Origin: Torreya grandis
Lineage: Eukaryota; Streptophyta; Pinopsida; Cupressales; Taxaceae
Assembly: GCA_037957365.1 (NCBI GenBank)
Contig: JARHVA010000021.1
Span: 5,482,501 to 5,546,500 of the forward strand
DNA: 64,000 bases
Reading direction: 5' to 3'
Part shown: in pieces, positions 22,185 through 34,468 of the stretch
How positions within the stretch are numbered: position 1 is the first letter of the stretch
How the letters are laid out: each line of letters begins with the position of its first letter
The notes under the pieces: generated by a model
The model's input: the letters and a program-made list of their open reading frames with translations, nothing else
What the model was told of the DNA's origin: nothing
The model's database searches: none
Program-made: the position numbers and the translations under genes

Positions 22185-22610
22185 ATTTTTGTCAATGCAT
22201 AGTCGACCCATATGATTATGTATCCTTATAATCTATTTGAGTTTCATCATTTACAATAAATAGTGGACCCATATGTATATGTATCCTTCTAGCCTATCTT
22301 ATTCTTATCATTTTTGTCCATACGCAGTCCAACCATACGATTGTGTATCCTTCTAGCCTATCTCAATTTCATCATTTACAATACATAGTCAACCCATATG
22401 GTTGTGTATCCTTATAATCTATCTCAAGTTCATCATTTATAATACGCATTCAACCCATATGATTGTGTATCCTTATAGTCTATCTTAGTTTCATCATTTG
22501 CAATATGCAGTCAACCCATATGACTGTGTATCCTTCTAGGTTATATAAATTTCATCATTTTTAATACATAGTTGACCCATATCATTGTGTATTATTATAA
22601 CCAATAGATC
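22185..22610 (+). repeat. 61-bp minisatellite in the leader of element D
   Basis: Seven contiguous units place the CCCATAT core at 22207, 22268, 22332, 22393, 22454, 22515 and 22576, so the spacing is 61 bp except for one of 64. The consensus runs AGTCAACCCATATGATTGTG then TATCCTTATAGTCTATCT. Weaker units may extend to about 22705. The array lies just inside the 5' LTR, before gag. Confidence 0.92.
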
Positions 22611-23169
22611 ACACTCAACCTATTCTACTGTGTCTTTTTACATCTTGTTCAGTGGATTTTTCTTGTATACTCTATCGACCCCATCGACTCTGTATCTATT
22701 GGCCAATATTATTCTATGTATGGCATACTTTGTCCCTATTTTTTATTTTTACTTCCTAGTCTTATATTCTTCCTTCAAGCATCATGAAATCCCCTATTAA
22801 AATATTTTTGAAAATACTTAATCCATTTAGATGATATATGAGATATTATTTCCTTCCTACCTTGGGTATCCAAGAGGATGCTCACTCTTGGTGCATATTT
22901 TCATCAAATCACTGTAAGTCTTATCAATATTGATCTACCCCATACCATATAGACAATCCAAAAAATCCTCAAAGATAAATCCCAAATCATGGAAATTATA
23001 CACCTTATACCACTTTTACACCTTTTAAACATCGATGTCCTAGACTCATCAACACATCCACTTCATAAGTTTGAACTACACATTATGTTCCACCTATTAC
23101 AACCAATATTCATGATCCTCTTGTTACACCCATAACAAGAACACCTAACATCATCACTCATAAAGTGAC

Positions 23170-24760
23170 ATGGTTGAAATCAATCAAACTAATGACCTAG
23201 ATGATTCCCAATTCCTCAAAAACCTTGATGACAATACCATCTACACTTCTATCAAGAACAAATATTCTACCAAGATTCCTTATTTTTATACCACACTTAG
23301 GATAACTCACACTAATGTTGGGAATCCTCCACCCAATACGCCTCCTTCCACCAACACTAATAATCCCCCTCCTAACAACACTAAGACCCTACCTTCAAAT
23401 ACAAACGTAAAAATTAAAACAACTCAAATTCTTGCTCAAATTATTCAACAAATGAACATTATGCAAATAACTAACCATTCCCATATGTTGAAAATGTAAC
23501 AACATTTATTACGCATGACTAGTCAACCACCTCAAGTCATCATGTCTCAACCAAATCAATATTTTGTCCCTCATCCTCTTTCCAATGGTAATATAATACC
23601 TTAACCTCTAATGAATAAAAAAATGCTTCAACGTCTTCAAAATTAACCTTTAGACACATTAATTACATCCATAAATATTGGAAAAATTTCTCCAACTATC
23701 ACATATGATGGGACTAAGGACCCTACTATCTTTCTTAAGTATTTTGGTAATATCTATAATGAATTGGTCCAAACTAACACCCTTACTACCACCAAGCTCT
23801 TATCCAAAACCTTTGTTGTTGCTGCACTTGAATGACACAACTAACTTCCTAGACATTCCATCTCACAACTAGAGGATTTAATTAATGCTCTAGTGAAGTA
23901 ATTCCAACATGATGACCTTCCTAAAAATTACCTTAGCCATTTCATCAATTCTAAGCAACTTCATAATGAATCTACTCACACCTTCATCAAACGATGGAAG
24001 TATCTATCTCACAAAGTGGACCTTGACATAAATGTTGATAATCTTTTAAAACTATTTATTATTGCTCTTAAATATCCCATTCAATACAAAGTTCAAATAT
24101 TTTCCCCTAAAACTTTAGAATAACCCTTAGACCAAGCAAAAAGGCAAGACTTTCTTATGACTCAATTTGAAACACCTCAAACAACTACTAAATAACCTTT
24201 CCAATCCTTTTATCATAACATTAATTCATCCAAGCCTCCCCAACCTCAAAATGGAGCATCTAATTCAACAAATGTTAAGTCAACCCAACCTCCCTTGAGT
24301 CTAGAATCACTTAATAAGAAATTGCAACCATCTAAACCCATGATCTTTGATCCTTCCAAACATACTCTAAAATGGTAATATCCTGATAATTTTTGTTGGT
24401 GGCATGCTACAATAGGTCATTCTCATGAGGCTTGTCATAACCTTCACCAATTTATTCTTGCTTCCTTGTTTGGTCCACATTTAAATCTTGATACTCTAAT
24501 AAAACAATGCTATCAAGACTATCTTCAAGCCTCATAAATTCAATCTAAATAATCACAATCATATCAACATCACTTACCTAATGATCAACAATAATTACCT
24601 CATACCTACACCTCATCTACTAGTGTTTTATAAACCACATTTGATCCTTATTCCTATACCAATAATGAAATTAAGGCTAACATGAACAAATTTAAACACG
24701 TGGTTGCATTTTTCCAACCTTGACCTCATAAGTCACATGAACCAAAGAGCACCTAGTCCA
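23170..24760 (+). pseudogene. gag: gag pseudogene of element D
   Basis: One frame can be followed from the ATG at 23170. The first 109 residues are open and contain a proline/asparagine-rich segment. After stops the same frame continues with ISPTITYDGTKDPTIFLKYF near 23686, the typical start of the gypsy gag core. Then come LSHFINSKQLHNESTHTFIKRW near 23932-23997 and a zinc knuckle CWWHATIGHSHEAC near 24395-24436 of the C-x2-H-x3-GH-x4-C type. In-frame stops at 23497, 23602, 23644, 23833, 23845, 23899 and 24121 are TAA or TGA in contexts expecting Gln or Arg. I see no frameshift before the knuckle. Confidence 0.85.
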
Positions 24761-24951
24761 AATGTCTACTTTAAAGTGCATCATACATAGTCCTCATTTA
24801 CCTTATAGATATATTCATACCTCTCTTACATCCAAAAAACCAACATCTTCAAACTCTAACTAATCAACCAATTTACCTATTTTCAACTCCAAAATTCAAC
24901 TTAGTACAGTCCATTCTAACAGCTTAACTTCACCCCATTCCATTTCACATG

Positions 24952-25075
24952 TTGGGGCATCTTGAGATGCCCATCAACATACAACTTTAGACTTTGGGGC
25001 ATCCTATAATTCCCATCCCTACATCCACTTACCCTTTGGGGCATCTTCTGATGCCCAATCTTATTTTACAATGCA
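24952..25075 (+). repeat. 42-bp tandem repeat with GGGCATC hairpins
   Basis: Three units place GGGCATC at 24955, 24997 and 25039, an exact 42-bp (14-codon) period. Units 1 and 3 contain perfect hairpins GGGCATC-TTGA-GATGCCC and GGGCATC-TTCT-GATGCCC. The middle unit has lost one arm. The array lies after gag in element D. Confidence 0.88.
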
Positions 25076-27460
25076 TAATACCAAACAAATTCAACTTCAA
25101 GAAACCTTTTGAGACATATAAGCTTGTATTTCACATGCTCATCTTTGATATATACGTTAGTATATATTTTGCTTGTTATGTTTGTCTCATTTTTTTTGTG
25201 CACTTTACTTCTTTTAATTTCATTTTACTTGCACCAATGTTTCCTTTGGATTCTTTGGTTTTATTTCACTTTATAGTTTGTGAGTTGCATTTTAATACCT
25301 TGGATAAGACCAAGTCTTCCTCAAAAACATACTTTGCTCACATCATTATTTTCCTTCATGCTCTTTGGTTTTATTTCAAATTACTTTTGGCATTTGTTTC
25401 CATTTTTTCTCTTAGATATCTCTTTCATTATTATCATTTTAACAATTTATGTCATTGTTTTCCTAGTATATTTATCATTATTTGAACCTTATTTACCTTC
25501 CCCTCTTTTGATATGACCATTTACCTTTCCCCTCTTTTGGGATGACTACTTTCATTGGTGCTTGTGTTATATCCTTTGTAGGTTAGTAGAAACTATTATT
25601 GACATGACTATCATAGCATAGCCTCATCCCTTTCATAACACTATTTTACCTCCTTGTGATCAGCTATGAGCATATTCATCATTGTATCACTTTTTACATA
25701 GATGGATCTCTCATGATCCTCATATTTCCCTCATTTCCTTTTATTTGAGGCACACATCGGTCAATTTTGGGCTTGCACACTTACTTGTGGGCAAGTCTAG
25801 GATTCTTTAGACACCTTGGTCTTTAGGTCCTCTTCTCTAGTGATCAAGTGTAAACTCTCTTGTGTTTATCGCCTATTTCACTCATGATTGGTTCTCTGAA
25901 TCTATATGGAGGAGGAATATAAAAATACAAAAAAAGAAAAAGTTAAAAGCCAAATCATGAAAGAAATAAAAAGTGATGATAAAAATGCAAACAATATTAA
26001 AATTCAAATCACACCAAAAGATGTAATCTATATTTGGAACATTTCCTATCTTAGTCAAAGCTCAAACTCCATAGTTGGCCTCATGATAGATTTGAGGTCC
26101 ATTGGGGTGTGGTAGGCGAGTAGACTTGGGTAGGATGTCTCATTATATCATATACTATCTAATGCCACCTACTTTCTCATACAAGTACCCAATCTTTACA
26201 TTAGACCAATAGTTATATAAGGGGTCATGAGGAATGTGGAACACATTTGAAAAGGTATGTCCATTTTACTTTTCATGCATATAGCCTTTGTGGGTTTCTC
26301 TATGTACTTCACTTGTTAGACAAAGCTTTGTGTTCATTAGTCAAAGTGTCTAAAGTCCTTGGTGTTGATAGTTCTTAGCCTTTCTCACTTGCTTAATGTG
26401 TCTCATTCTTGCTAAGGATGTTCACATCACCCATGTGGTGCCTCACATTCCTTATTTACATCGTATTTTTCTTGTATTCACCTTGTTGGATATTACTTTT
26501 ATCTAATCAAATCTTTGATCACTCTATCTACTTGTGCCTCTTAGTTTATAGTTTGTGAGTTGTATTGTAAGACCTTGGATGGGACCAAGCATTCCTCATA
26601 AACATCCTTATACCATTTGATTACTACACCATCTCATTATCATACTATTATTGTCATTATGTGGTTATGTTTTCTTACATTGCATCTCAGAACAAACACT
26701 AAGTTTGAGTTTTCATCCTTTAGAGCTTTTGATTTTCATCTATCTATCATGTTGTTGTTTGATTTTTGTGGACTTCACTTATCTTACATATGACATTTGG
26801 CATTATTACATGTTTCTCTTTGTGTATAAATTCTTCAATTTTGTCTTACATCTTGACTTACATTTCATTTTTAGTCATTTATGTTTTTTGCATGTTTGAT
26901 TCGACATGCTTATCTTACATGGGGTTAATTTTCATTTGCTTGCATATCTTTATTAGATTTTTCTTGCATTGATATTTTATTTAGCCTTCATGTTTTACAT
27001 GCTTCCCAACATGATTTAGTATGTTTTGCATTCCCTTTTTTCATTTATTTTTTACATGCTTCCAATGTGATTTAGTTTTTTCTACAATCATTTGTCCTTC
27101 ATTTTTCATCATTTTGTCATTTACATACTTGATATTTTAGTTCTAACCGTGCCTTAACAATCATTATTTACCAGTATTTCTAAGTAATTAATTACTACTT
27201 TAACCATCCTAGGTATGCATTCATTGATTCTATTGTTAGTTTTGTATCCCTAAGGTCTCTCAAATGTAGGTATTGTACCCTCCACGATCAAGACTAGGAT
27301 ATTTGCATGCAGTCATTTAGTGGAAAGGTAAGTTAAGGTGTGTATATGGTATTTTATGTATTTCATTTTTAAGTAGCTCATTTTCATGTGTTGTCATGAT
27401 CTTTCTCAAAGAACCATCCCCTATGAAACTCATGTGACACATTACGAGCTTTGAGTGGGG
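25076..27460. other. Non-coding right part of element D
   Basis: This is where a gypsy pol gene would lie, but no protease, RT, RNase H or integrase motif is visible on either strand. Open frames at 24994-25485 and 26651-26899 are rich in Phe, Leu and Ile from T-rich DNA and show no family signature. A 64-bp segment (TTATAGTTTGTGAGTTG) near 25272-25335 recurs near 26544-26607. Confidence 0.6.
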
Positions 27461-28688
27461 CATATATATATGCATAATATTTTTATTAACGTTACCACTT
27501 ACTAAGACCTTTTTTGTAGGAACCTATTGATTTTCAATCTCTCTGAGTGCATGTCTTAAAAAGGGTGCACCAAGAAAGGGGTAGGCAAACCATTGGTACT
27601 TCACAAGATTATTTTGGATTTGTATCTTTCCTACCATTTGTCCAACCACTTACTATCAACATAACCTTTTCATATGTACTTCCCTAAACCTTCTCTCCTC
27701 TCTTTCACCCTCCTTTAGTCATTTTCTACCTTCATTAGCCCTTCTTAGGCCTAGACCCTTTCTGATAGTTTATAATACAAATTCAACCCAATCAACTTTG
27801 TATTCTAATTGATACTTATTTTTATTAATTAACAATATAGAGTCAATTGGGTCAGCTTTGTATTCTAATTTATACTTATTTTTATCAATTAACAATACAA
27901 AGTCGATTGGGCTGACTATGTCAACTAAAATTTTAGAAAGGTTTAGGGTTAGATTTAGTTATATATACAAATTCATTTCATCATTTATGAAAGAGAAGAG
28001 AAGAATAAGAGATATATATTGCACATTTTCTTATCCACCACTCTAATTGAAGAACATAGCTTAGGGTTTCATACTTTTTTTGGAGATGCAGATCTGGTCT
28101 TGTGAAGAACTCTTTTGGATGTATTCATACATTGTGTAGTCTAGAGCTGATTTATCCTTGTCATCCTTACATACCACAATAACCTCTTAAAAATCACCTT
28201 AGCCAAGGGAGAGATTGAGGATCGACATGTTCATATTCAAAGGTAAGTATTCCTAGCTTTGTTCTTCCTTTATAAGATTAGATAGATTATCATTTGTACT
28301 TCTCTTCCATGTATTAGGATTTTGTATACATTGAAGTGAGTATATGTCTTATATGCATGTTTAATTTTTATGTTTACTAACCCCCACTTTGTGCCACAAG
28401 CTTTGGTAAGCACTAGATTAGATTTACTTTGCTTTTATCATGTGTACATTAGTGAATATGAAAACATAGGACCAAGTTAGGGTTATTGCATAGTTTTGAT
28501 TGATTGGAAGCTTTAGAACACTCAATAGTGATATTATTATGTTAGTACATCCCTTGGCTAGGTCTATTAGATCCATCTTGGTTTTGACCTTGAATATCTA
28601 ATATATCAACAATTAGAAGTGTAAGTAGGATTTATCTTCTTTGAGCTAGGATTGATTCATAAATAAGTTATATTTCCCTTTGCATATA
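27461..28688 (+). repeat. 3' LTR of element D
   Basis: It starts CATATATATATGCATAAT, so TG has become CA, follows TGAGTGGGG and ends TTTGCATATA. It is equal in length to the 5' LTR. The 60-bp dyad repeats lie at 27774-27930. Confidence 0.88.
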
Positions 28689-28849
28689 GATGTTTCCATC
28701 ATTTCTACATCATTTGATGTAGGGATAGTTGGTGGGAGTCTAAGAATCAATGGCATCAAAACAAGCTCAAAAGTTTATACTGAAAGTTTACCATGAGGTA
28801 TTGACTATGACCCTAATACTCCTCTACCAGATGTGGTTTTGGAATTACT

Positions 28850-29480
28850 AGAGTTTTATAAATCCTATAATTATTTTGAAAATTTTACCTTGGTTACTTA
28901 TTTTATCAGTCAAGTCTCTCTAAAGAGCCTACTAAAGTAGTGGGTTCATAACCATTGGCAAGGCCATAGGATGAAACTAAGAGTCCAAAACCTTACCAAG
29001 GGTTTATTCCTGCTTCATTTCACAAACCCAAAACATTATAAATTCATTGTTAATCAATACCCTTGATTTATACACAACACTCTGGTTTCTTTTGTCATTA
29101 GACTTGAGACTTTCAAGTCTCATAATAAGCTAAACATAAAATCCCAATAGAATTTTTAGGCTTACCCCTTCCTCTATGTAACTTTGTTGACTAGCTTATA
29201 AAACCTTTGGGTCACTTTATATGCCATAAACAACAAAAATTTATATATATCATATCCCCAAATAATAGTCTATGTGGAAGTAGATCTTGCCTTAGACCTC
29301 AAAGAGTCCATTGAGATTCAAGTTGGTAATAACTATTTCACATAGTGTGTGCTTTACATTAACATCCTGAGCACTTGTTTATGGTGCTAAGCTTCAAAAC
29401 ATATGATTAGATAATGCCCTCTAATGGTCCCTACTCTCTCTACTCCTCAATCCAAAGGTGGGTCTAATTTGAAACCCTAA
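28850..29480 (+). pseudogene. LINE ORF1 remnant (DUF4283-like) of LINE E
   Basis: A frame readable through stops gives LFLLHFTNPKHYKFIVNQYP near 29005-29065, then IKPLGHFICH near 29195 and VDLALDLKESIEIQVGNNYF near 29282-29340. Plant L1 ORF1 proteins have this pattern: an RNA-binding DUF4283 domain (F-x-F before W/Y residues), then E-V-D-L and a zinc knuckle. The knuckle after 29350 keeps a C-x-W-C piece only. ORF1 would coat LINE RNA. Confidence 0.6.
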
Positions 29481-29959
29481 AACTATGATGGGTGGACAAC
29501 AATTTCTAATAGGGACAATAATGTAATATGTATAAATGCCACACCCTAGCCAGTTGTGTATCGACCTACATGAGGGCCAAGTTCCTTAGTATCTATTGGT
29601 AAATCTCTTATTCCCATATAATTTAAATCCTCACCTTAAATTTTCCTATCTCCTCAAGTTGTCTCCCATTTTTTCTCTTTCTCATCTCCCACTCCTACAT
29701 ATATTTCCTCACAACCCCTTTCAGGGGTGAATGATTCGAATTCAGAGCATGGTATTGTGACCCTCAACCATAAATCTATTATGTGGAACTCATGTAGACC
29801 CTCACCCTTTATAGAGGAAGATTATTTTCCAAACAAAAGGCAACCATTTTCACTTGGAGACTTTGCCATTCCTGGCTCAGCTTTCAATTGGTTTGTAACC
29901 CTCTTATGTCTTATAAAGGAAAATGATATGAACCTTGATGATTCCCAATGATATTTTAT

Positions 29960-31005
29960 TCTTAGAATTTTATAAGAATCATTGATTTGACATGTAAGTA
30001 TACTATTAGGAATAGTCATCATCATTTTTCCAAAGTAAAATTTTCTACATACAAGAAGTCAAACTTTTTGATTTTCTGCTTCATTTTGTTGCTCACACCA
30101 TCTGGCCTAGGGCCCTTTGTTATGACACCCATCATGATTCCATATATAGGGGATTGGTCACCCTTTTATTGCCTGAGATATCTTAAAATATTATTTCCTA
30201 GGGTTCTAACCCCAACAATCAAGTGGTCTAGACTTTTTTTGACTTTGATTGTCACATCATTGGCCTAGTCAACTTATATGCCTCTAATGATGTTGTGGAA
30301 TGCACCTTACTCTGAATATGGTTGGCAGACTCTCTTATGGATGTACATTGGATTATGTATGAGTAATTAAAAATTAAGTCTATTAAATACAAAGAAAGAT
30401 GTCTCCCCATGAGATGGTGTGCTAGAGAATGGGAGGCATGGTTCTATATGTGAAATAAACTTGGGTTTTTTTATCACAACCATCACAGGAGGTGAGAATC
30501 AAATTCTTCCTGATTCACTTTGTCTAATTTTTGAAAAGGAAAATATTTAGTTCTTAATCATCTTAACCATGCCTTATTTTTGGAACAATACCTTTTTTCC
30601 TTCACTCTAGTTCATGATTACCTTGTTTCTGTGATCCCAGACACTTTCTTATCTAACCATCATCCTATTTTATTCTATGTTGAGTAGACTACTCCTCAGT
30701 TCAAATCCCATAATTCTTAATTTTACCTCAATACTACCCATCTCAAACATGAGTGGACTATGGGATGTATCATTAAAATTTGGAACTTGGACCCTAGACC
30801 CATAGGGGACATAGCTATATTGAGTGGTGGGTTAATGCACTAGCCCGTACCACCTCTTTTCTCTCAGTTTATGGAAAATAAGTAGCTCTCTTTATGTGTC
30901 ATAACCATAATGTTAAAAATCATGAATATCTTAGGGTTTTATAGGAATTGGAAACCATGCCTCTAAGCTCTTATTTTTGGACTTAGGTTATTTTGACATT
31001 TTTTT
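29960..31005 (+). pseudogene. LINE endonuclease remnant of LINE E
   Basis: DFDCHIIGLVNLYASNDVVE near 30243-30302 matches the L1 endonuclease strand ending in V-x-x-x-Y-A-x-N. WLADSLMDVHWIMYE follows, and a C-terminal SNHHPI box (normally S-D-H-x-P) occurs near 30655. Beyond it, MENK-stop-LSL and ELETMPLSSYFW resemble the endonuclease-RT linker. The enzyme would nick target DNA to prime reverse transcription. The stretch ends where the minus-strand gypsy fragment F begins. Confidence 0.72.
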
Positions 31006-31730
31006 AATTCCATGTCTTTTGAAAACAAAAATTGAAATCAATCATGAACTCGTGAGGATCCCATTTAATATAAGTTTATTGTTCAACCAGGGAGAGGTGA
31101 TCATTCTTATCTTAAAATTGTGTTCATAGTGCAGTGTGTAAGTCATCCCAAACACAAATGGAATTGGGAGACAGGCCTTTATACCATTGCAAGGCTTTAC
31201 CCTTAAAAGAAGAGACTAGGAATCTGATTGTAATATTATCTTATACTACATTATATATTGAACAAAGATTAGAAGTATCTTGTATACATTATATAGGAGT
31301 GGTATAATTTTCACCAGTAAAATATAGAAGGCTTTTTAAAGCCGAGGTAGGAATATCATCATATTGGGCCAACTCGAGTGGGTTGCCTCTATTAAAAGCT
31401 ATGAAATTTTGATTTCTCACGTCCATAATGGGAGGTATGAAACTGCTAGGGATATTTGAAGGAGATGAAAATAAATTTATAAGATATACTCTAGTGTAAG
31501 GTATAATTGATCTTAATCTTTTTTATATGGAAATGACAATTCTAAAAAATCATCTTTCTTACCTTTAGTAGATGATCTTGTTTATTTATTTGGTATACGT
31601 AAACCTTGAATTCCTAAATTTGTAAGCCAATTGAGTCACCAGGTGCTTTTGGAATGTGTATGAGACTCATACAATGCTTGCTGAGAATAGCACCAATCTC
31701 TTCATTAATAATTTTTAGGTCCCATCGGGC
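31006..31730 (-). pseudogene. gag: Ty3/gypsy gag fragment F
   Basis: The minus strand reads IPTSALKSLLYFTGENYTTP near 31290-31365. FLVSSFKGKALQWYKGLSPN follows near 31160-31230, and DDLHTAL, DHLSLVEQ and PHEFMIDFN lie toward 31030. These are consecutive blocks of the gypsy gag core (A-x-x-F-x-x-S-L-x-G-x-A-x-x-W-Y). The gag N-terminus (MARWDLKIINEEIGAI) reads from about 31735. Stops are TAA or TAG. The fragment is cut off at its gag C-terminal side where LINE E resumes. Confidence 0.8.
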
Positions 31731-31736
31731 ATGTCA
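31719..31736 (-). other. Putative primer-binding site of gypsy fragment F
   Basis: The plus-strand string GTCCCATCGGGCATGTCA lies 5 nt inside the presumed LTR edge. Element G has GTCCCACTAGGCATGTCA in the same relative place (50207-50224), matching 16 of 18 bases. Two otherwise different gypsy-type elements sharing a motif at the LTR-gag junction supports a primer-site role; the tRNA is not identified. Confidence 0.5.
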
Positions 31737-31741
31737 AAAAC

Positions 31742-32590
31742 TGTTATCACATAGATTTTGCACCTATCTTGATTTTGTATCTTGCTATGTGAAAATATAA
31801 TGATATAATGGGATCACCTCCAAGATGTAAGACCTTGGCTAATTGAGGTGAACCTTCAGATAAGGCCAGCTTCCTTTCACTAAATTCAGTGCAATTGATA
31901 AACTACTAGCTCATGTGGAAATTTCACTTCTAACCAAAGGTAATATTGGGTATTTTCTCAAACAAGGGATAAGATTATTTATTTTTAATAAAACAATATT
32001 TTAAAAGGGAAAAACAATACCACAAATGAAATTTCGTGGCTAAAATAAGAATAAAAACATCCATAAATTTGATATATAACTTTTCATAAATAAAGATTAC
32101 ACAGACAAGAAAGGCAAATCTTCCATCTATTCTCATTCCCTAAGTTACAACATGTAGATAAGTTATTCAAAATGAAAAATAATATCTTTAAAAACAAAAA
32201 GATAAATGGGCTACACCATAGTATCCATATTTATACAAAAATATCTCTTGGAAGAGATGTAGTTAATAAAAAATCCACGCCTAGTTGAATAGCATGCAAA
32301 ATCTAGAAACTCTATGCAAAGGGGGCAAGATCTTCAGCTACAATGGCATCTTTGGCAAGGTAAACAAGTGGAAAAATAACATGAAAGTGTTGAGAATTCC
32401 ACTTAACTATTGGAGGTGTGGAGGAAACTTGAGAGTCTTCATGCAACGCCTTTGTCTTCTTCAGTTAACTTGTTGTAATTTCTCCATGCAATGAGATGCC
32501 AAAATGAAACTCAAACTTTAGAACAATAGATAGCTTTAAATAAATTTGGGTTTTTTTTTGGCAAAACCTAACTTGTAATTTTAAATTGGG
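31742..32590 (-). repeat. Presumed 5' LTR of gypsy fragment F
   Basis: The edge TGTTATCACATAG at 31742 is placed by the primer-like motif and gag start. No second copy exists in the window, so the extent to 32590 is inferred from the start of the CCCH unit. No coding motif is seen. Confidence 0.35.
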
Positions 32591-32699
32591 ACTGAGAGGA
32601 AGTTTGATATCATGTAGAGAGGAATTTTGATTAAGGATTTCAAACTGAGAAAATTTCTAGTCATTTTTTCATAGTGAAACATTCATTTTTCTTTTTCAA

Positions 32700-33700
32700 T
32701 CTAGCAAATAATACCTAGCATTTTGATAACTTGACGCACATAGAATAGAGATTGGGAATCTAACCATTATTAGGTGAGTTAATCTCAAATCATTATATAT
32801 TTGTGAATGGCTTGTAGGATCTTTTTTTTTTTCAATTATCCAACTTGTACATATAACAAAGAGATAAGATGTACATGATTTTCTTTTCCTAGATGGCGAT
32901 TAAAACAAAATTATCATTATTTTTTATACATATTTATAGGGTCATGATTTCATTCTTTTCAAAGCCCTATTTTATGATTAGAAGGTGGCTTAGGTTAGCA
33001 TCAAATCAAGGTAAGATATATCCTCTAAATAACTCAAGTGATATATTGTGTCTTTATTTTTTTATAGTAATATGTTTTTTGAAAGCATGGAATCATTGGC
33101 TTATTTTAAATAGTTATGTGAATTATTTATAGTTTGACACACATATACCAAATATTTGGCATGAAACCAATGTTAGGTAAGTTAATCTTGATTTGGTGTC
33201 TTTATGTGAATATGGCAAGAATATTGTTTTGTCTTAGTTTTGTTGTTAATGTTGATCTAATTTTTTTAGTCAATACATTTCTTCTTCGCATAAACTTCTT
33301 ACAGGTTTGTAGGTTTGTGATTTTATTCTTAACAAAGCTTTTTTTACATTATAAGATGGTCAGGTTTAGCATTAGATCAAGGTAATATTTTTCCTTGAAA
33401 TGACTCAAAGAATTGTTGTGCCTTCAATTCTTTATATTACTATGTTGTTTGACAACATAGAATAATTGCCTTCTTATAAAGAGATATTTCTGAATGGTTT
33501 ATGGCTCTTCTTAGGGTTTATATAAAAATAGGTTGTGAGTTTGAACATTATGTTATTTTGATAGCTCATTACACAATACCATAGATTGGGCATAAAACCA
33601 TTTTTAAGGAGTTAAGCTTGAAAAAGCATCTCTACGTGAATGTTGCAAGAATATCTCATTTGTCTCAATTTTTGGTGATACTGGTATCAATTTTATTAAT
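32700..33700 (+). repeat. Three internal repeats (about 400-440 bp) in CCCH unit copy 1
   Basis: The anchor ATTGGGAATC/ATTTGGCATG/ATTGGGCATA followed by AGGTGAGTTAATC/AGGTAAGTTAATC/AAGGAGTTAAGC occurs at 32751, 33154 and 33595. The same three anchors recur in copy 2 at 39855, 40256 and 40686. Sequence after each anchor is related but diverged. The GGTRAGT strings resemble 5' splice sites. Confidence 0.7.
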
Positions 33701-34468
33701 CAATACATTTTTTTAGTCACTCAAATTTGGTCATGAATTCTTGATAATGTCAATTTTGGCTCACTTTCACTTTAATTGACTTGAACACTTAATCTGAACC
33801 TATTTCACAACCTCGATTTATCCTAAGTACCTGTACAGACTTATCACTTTTTAAGCTAATATTTTATGCCTACATAAATGTTCTTAATCATTAAAACCCA
33901 TTATAAGCACCTGTATAAATATCTCATATTCTAAATTTCACATGTTTCATTTCAAGACAGGGTTGACTAGTATGGGTCAACAGTGGTGGTCAATCTTGAC
34001 CTCTATGGGTAGATCTTGACCTTCACCTTACCAATGGCTACTTTTCAAATTTAGACCCTCATTTACAGTTTGGTCCATATTTTTTTGATAAATAACACGT
34101 GATATTTTCCACTTTTAGATTGCTATAAAGGCACATCTAAGTCACTTATTATGTCTCTTAGAAAATTTTAATATTGAAGCACACTTACATTATTTCATAC
34201 TGAAAAAAACTTCCCTATTATTGTGAAATGTGATTTTAATCATTAAAAGTAGTCCTTAGCCAAGTTAAAATCCCATTGTATCCAAATCAAAATAAAACAT
34301 TATGAAATATTCAAGCCATCTCTAAATGCATACATGTAATAAAAGGAGTAAAATTGTACAAAACACTTTAAATAGGAGAACTAAATAAACTTGATTTCCA
34401 TCTAAATGGAAGGAAATAAGTCATTTTATGGATGATAAATCAAAAGTGGCATTTAATAACATTGCATA

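Larger units (their letters stand above)
20904..28688 (+). mobile_element. Element D, gypsy-type LTR retrotransposon with gag but no visible pol
   Basis: Two LTRs of equal length (1228 bp, 20904-22131 and 27461-28688) flank a 5.3-kb interior. The interior holds a leader minisatellite, a gag pseudogene with a gypsy-type gag core and zinc knuckle, and about 2.4 kb without coding motifs. No YVDD or YIDD, integrase or protease box was seen on either strand. The tract TGAGTGGGG before 27461 fits a polypurine tract. No clean target duplication was found. The best reading is a non-autonomous (gag-only) gypsy derivative that depends on a relative for pol. Confidence 0.85.

Noticed and set aside
22185..22610. 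Regular repeats that might suggest a CRISPR array
   Set aside because: The whole 61-bp unit repeats with no unique spacers, there is no cas gene, and the context is a plant LTR retrotransposon; it is a minisatellite.
24994..26972. Long Phe/Leu/Tyr-rich frames (24994-25485, 26651-26972) as membrane proteins
   Set aside because: They come from T-rich non-coding DNA inside element D; no signal or family motif is present and overlapping frames look equally hydrophobic.
20904..28692. GGATG/AGATG as the target duplication of element D
   Set aside because: Using it would move the LTR start off the TG dinucleotide, and the alternative flanks ATGGA and GATGT do not match; left unassigned.
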